Shown: positions 63,227 to 64,000 of the stretch, one piece after another
How positions within the stretch are numbered: the first letter of the stretch is position 1
How the letters are laid out: each line of letters opens with the position of its first letter
Origin: Hyposmocoma kahamanoa
Lineage: Eukaryota > Arthropoda > Insecta > Lepidoptera > Cosmopterigidae
DNA: 64,000 bases
NCBI RefSeq assembly: GCF_003589595.1
Contig: NW_020653770.1
Location: 3,354,486-3,418,485 of the forward strand
Direction of reading: 5' to 3'
Translations under genes and position numbers: made by a program
The notes under the pieces: generated by a model
What the model was told of the DNA's origin: nothing
Databases searched by the model: none
Seen by the model: only the letters and a program-made list of their open reading frames with translations

Positions 63227-63276
63227 TTTTTTTTTTATAACTTCAAGTGACGGGACAAACAAGTCGTGCGCCGTAG
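63227..63276 (-). repeat. Family A end fragment (reverse orientation)
   Basis: 'TTTTTTTATAACTTCAAGTG' followed by 'ACGGGACAAACAAGTCGTGC' is the last 50 bases of the unit, with its A-run on the minus strand. Confidence 0.6.
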
Positions 63277-64000
63277 TGTATTCATCGTAGAATCAATGCA
63301 TAAAATTATTTTTTGACACAACTTTTTTAACATAAAGTAAACACAAATACCCGAAAGAGCAAAATCCCATGACAAGGGTAACTGACAAAGTGGCGGAATG
63401 CGAGGTACCGTAAAAAGTTTCAGGATTATAAGGACCCGTGAGCCAGGTTGTTGTAAATATGTACAAAATGGCTTTATTATGAGTTTTATAAGGGGACTTA
63501 TAGGTATTATTTGCGGTAGATAACAGATAAGATATCGAGTTTTTATGTTTTTCGGCGAGTCCTGTAAAAACCGCAATACGTTGGTTTGTTTAAAAATACA
63601 AATATAAATATTTGGGGCCAAAACGTTCAGAAAGATCAGAAATACTAGCCTGCCTCCCGCTCAATTTCACGACCGATCATTTTATGACCTTGTTCATTAG
63701 AAAGATCTCGAATTTTATAAATAGGATTGCATTGTAAAGTAATAAGTCCAAATTTTTGAGTTGTACTCTGTTCATCCAAGGCAGCGAATTGTTGTGAAAT
63801 CTGATAATTGTCAACAGTGAATGTCCATGTATCAAGATGGAACCATCCTACGCGTTATAGCTAACCGTTTTGACTGTCCCATAGGCCCGACTGCGTATAG
63901 AAAAAGTACGAATTTCATAACTTATTTTATTTTTATGGTTTTTATTTTGTGATTTAGATTTTAATATTTAATTTTGATTTAGATTTCAACTTTGAAATAT
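63277..64000. other. No recognisable feature to window end
   Basis: A minus frame of 128 codons (63235-63621) overlaps the family A fragment and has no family motif. The last 350 bases are AT-rich. Confidence 0.4.

Noticed and set aside
63235..63621. 128-codon minus-strand frame as a gene
   Set aside because: It overlaps a family A fragment and lacks any recognisable domain.
1..64000. CRISPR array, bacterial operons or phage genes
   Set aside because: No regularly spaced direct repeats, no long dense coding and no ribosome-binding pattern. The split gene and SINEs show a eukaryotic genome.

Overview
The window looks like intergenic and intronic DNA of an insect, most likely a moth or butterfly. 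The reasons are split genes with GT-AG introns, a strongly AT-rich composition, several tRNA-derived SINE families, and retroelement fragments of types I recognise from lepidopteran genomes (an ORF1 beginning MSVQHSPKAM, LINE tails, a short 'CACTGCTG' repeat). Nothing indicates a bacterial sequence. There is one 10-base run of N at 47305-47314.

Only one host gene can be supported. It is a sugar-transporter-like member of the major facilitator superfamily (Tret1-like) on the minus strand. I can assemble seven coding exons from 33863 down to 25933; every junction is GT-AG and every reading phase agrees across it. They give about 438 residues including the stop-proximal end. The exon with the start codon is missing and would lie above 33863. 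Intron 2 of the visible part is about 4.7 kb and is packed with retroelement debris (Penelope-like fragment, LINE, BEL/Pao integrase piece, LINE ORF1).

Layout: 1-559 holds an insect endogenous-retrovirus envelope remnant. Then 1033-1892 holds a Penelope-like element with a GIY-YIG domain in a fold-back arrangement. From 2-17 kb there are SINEs, LINE scraps, a broken mariner transposase and miniature inverted-repeat elements. From 17-25 kb there are LINE 3' ends, repeat family A and a small serine-rich open frame. From 25.9-33.9 kb lies the transporter. From 34-48 kb there are LINE RT remnants, many family A copies and more miniature elements. From 48.6-51.4 kb there are a two-frame gag-like remnant, a long-arm inverted repeat, another Penelope fold-back and a 175-bp palindromic element. 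From 52-64 kb there is low-complexity DNA, more LINE ends, a third copy of the TA-flanked element and SINEs.

The most interesting structure is in the repeats. Four loci share one Penelope-derived fold-back layout with the same right-hand end, and a fifth shares only that end. Five families of inverted-repeat elements can be delimited by eye, three of them from two or three copies with plausible target-site duplications. Family A, a dispersed repeat of about 290 bp, occurs about sixteen times. No complete autonomous transposon and no intact non-transporter gene was found.
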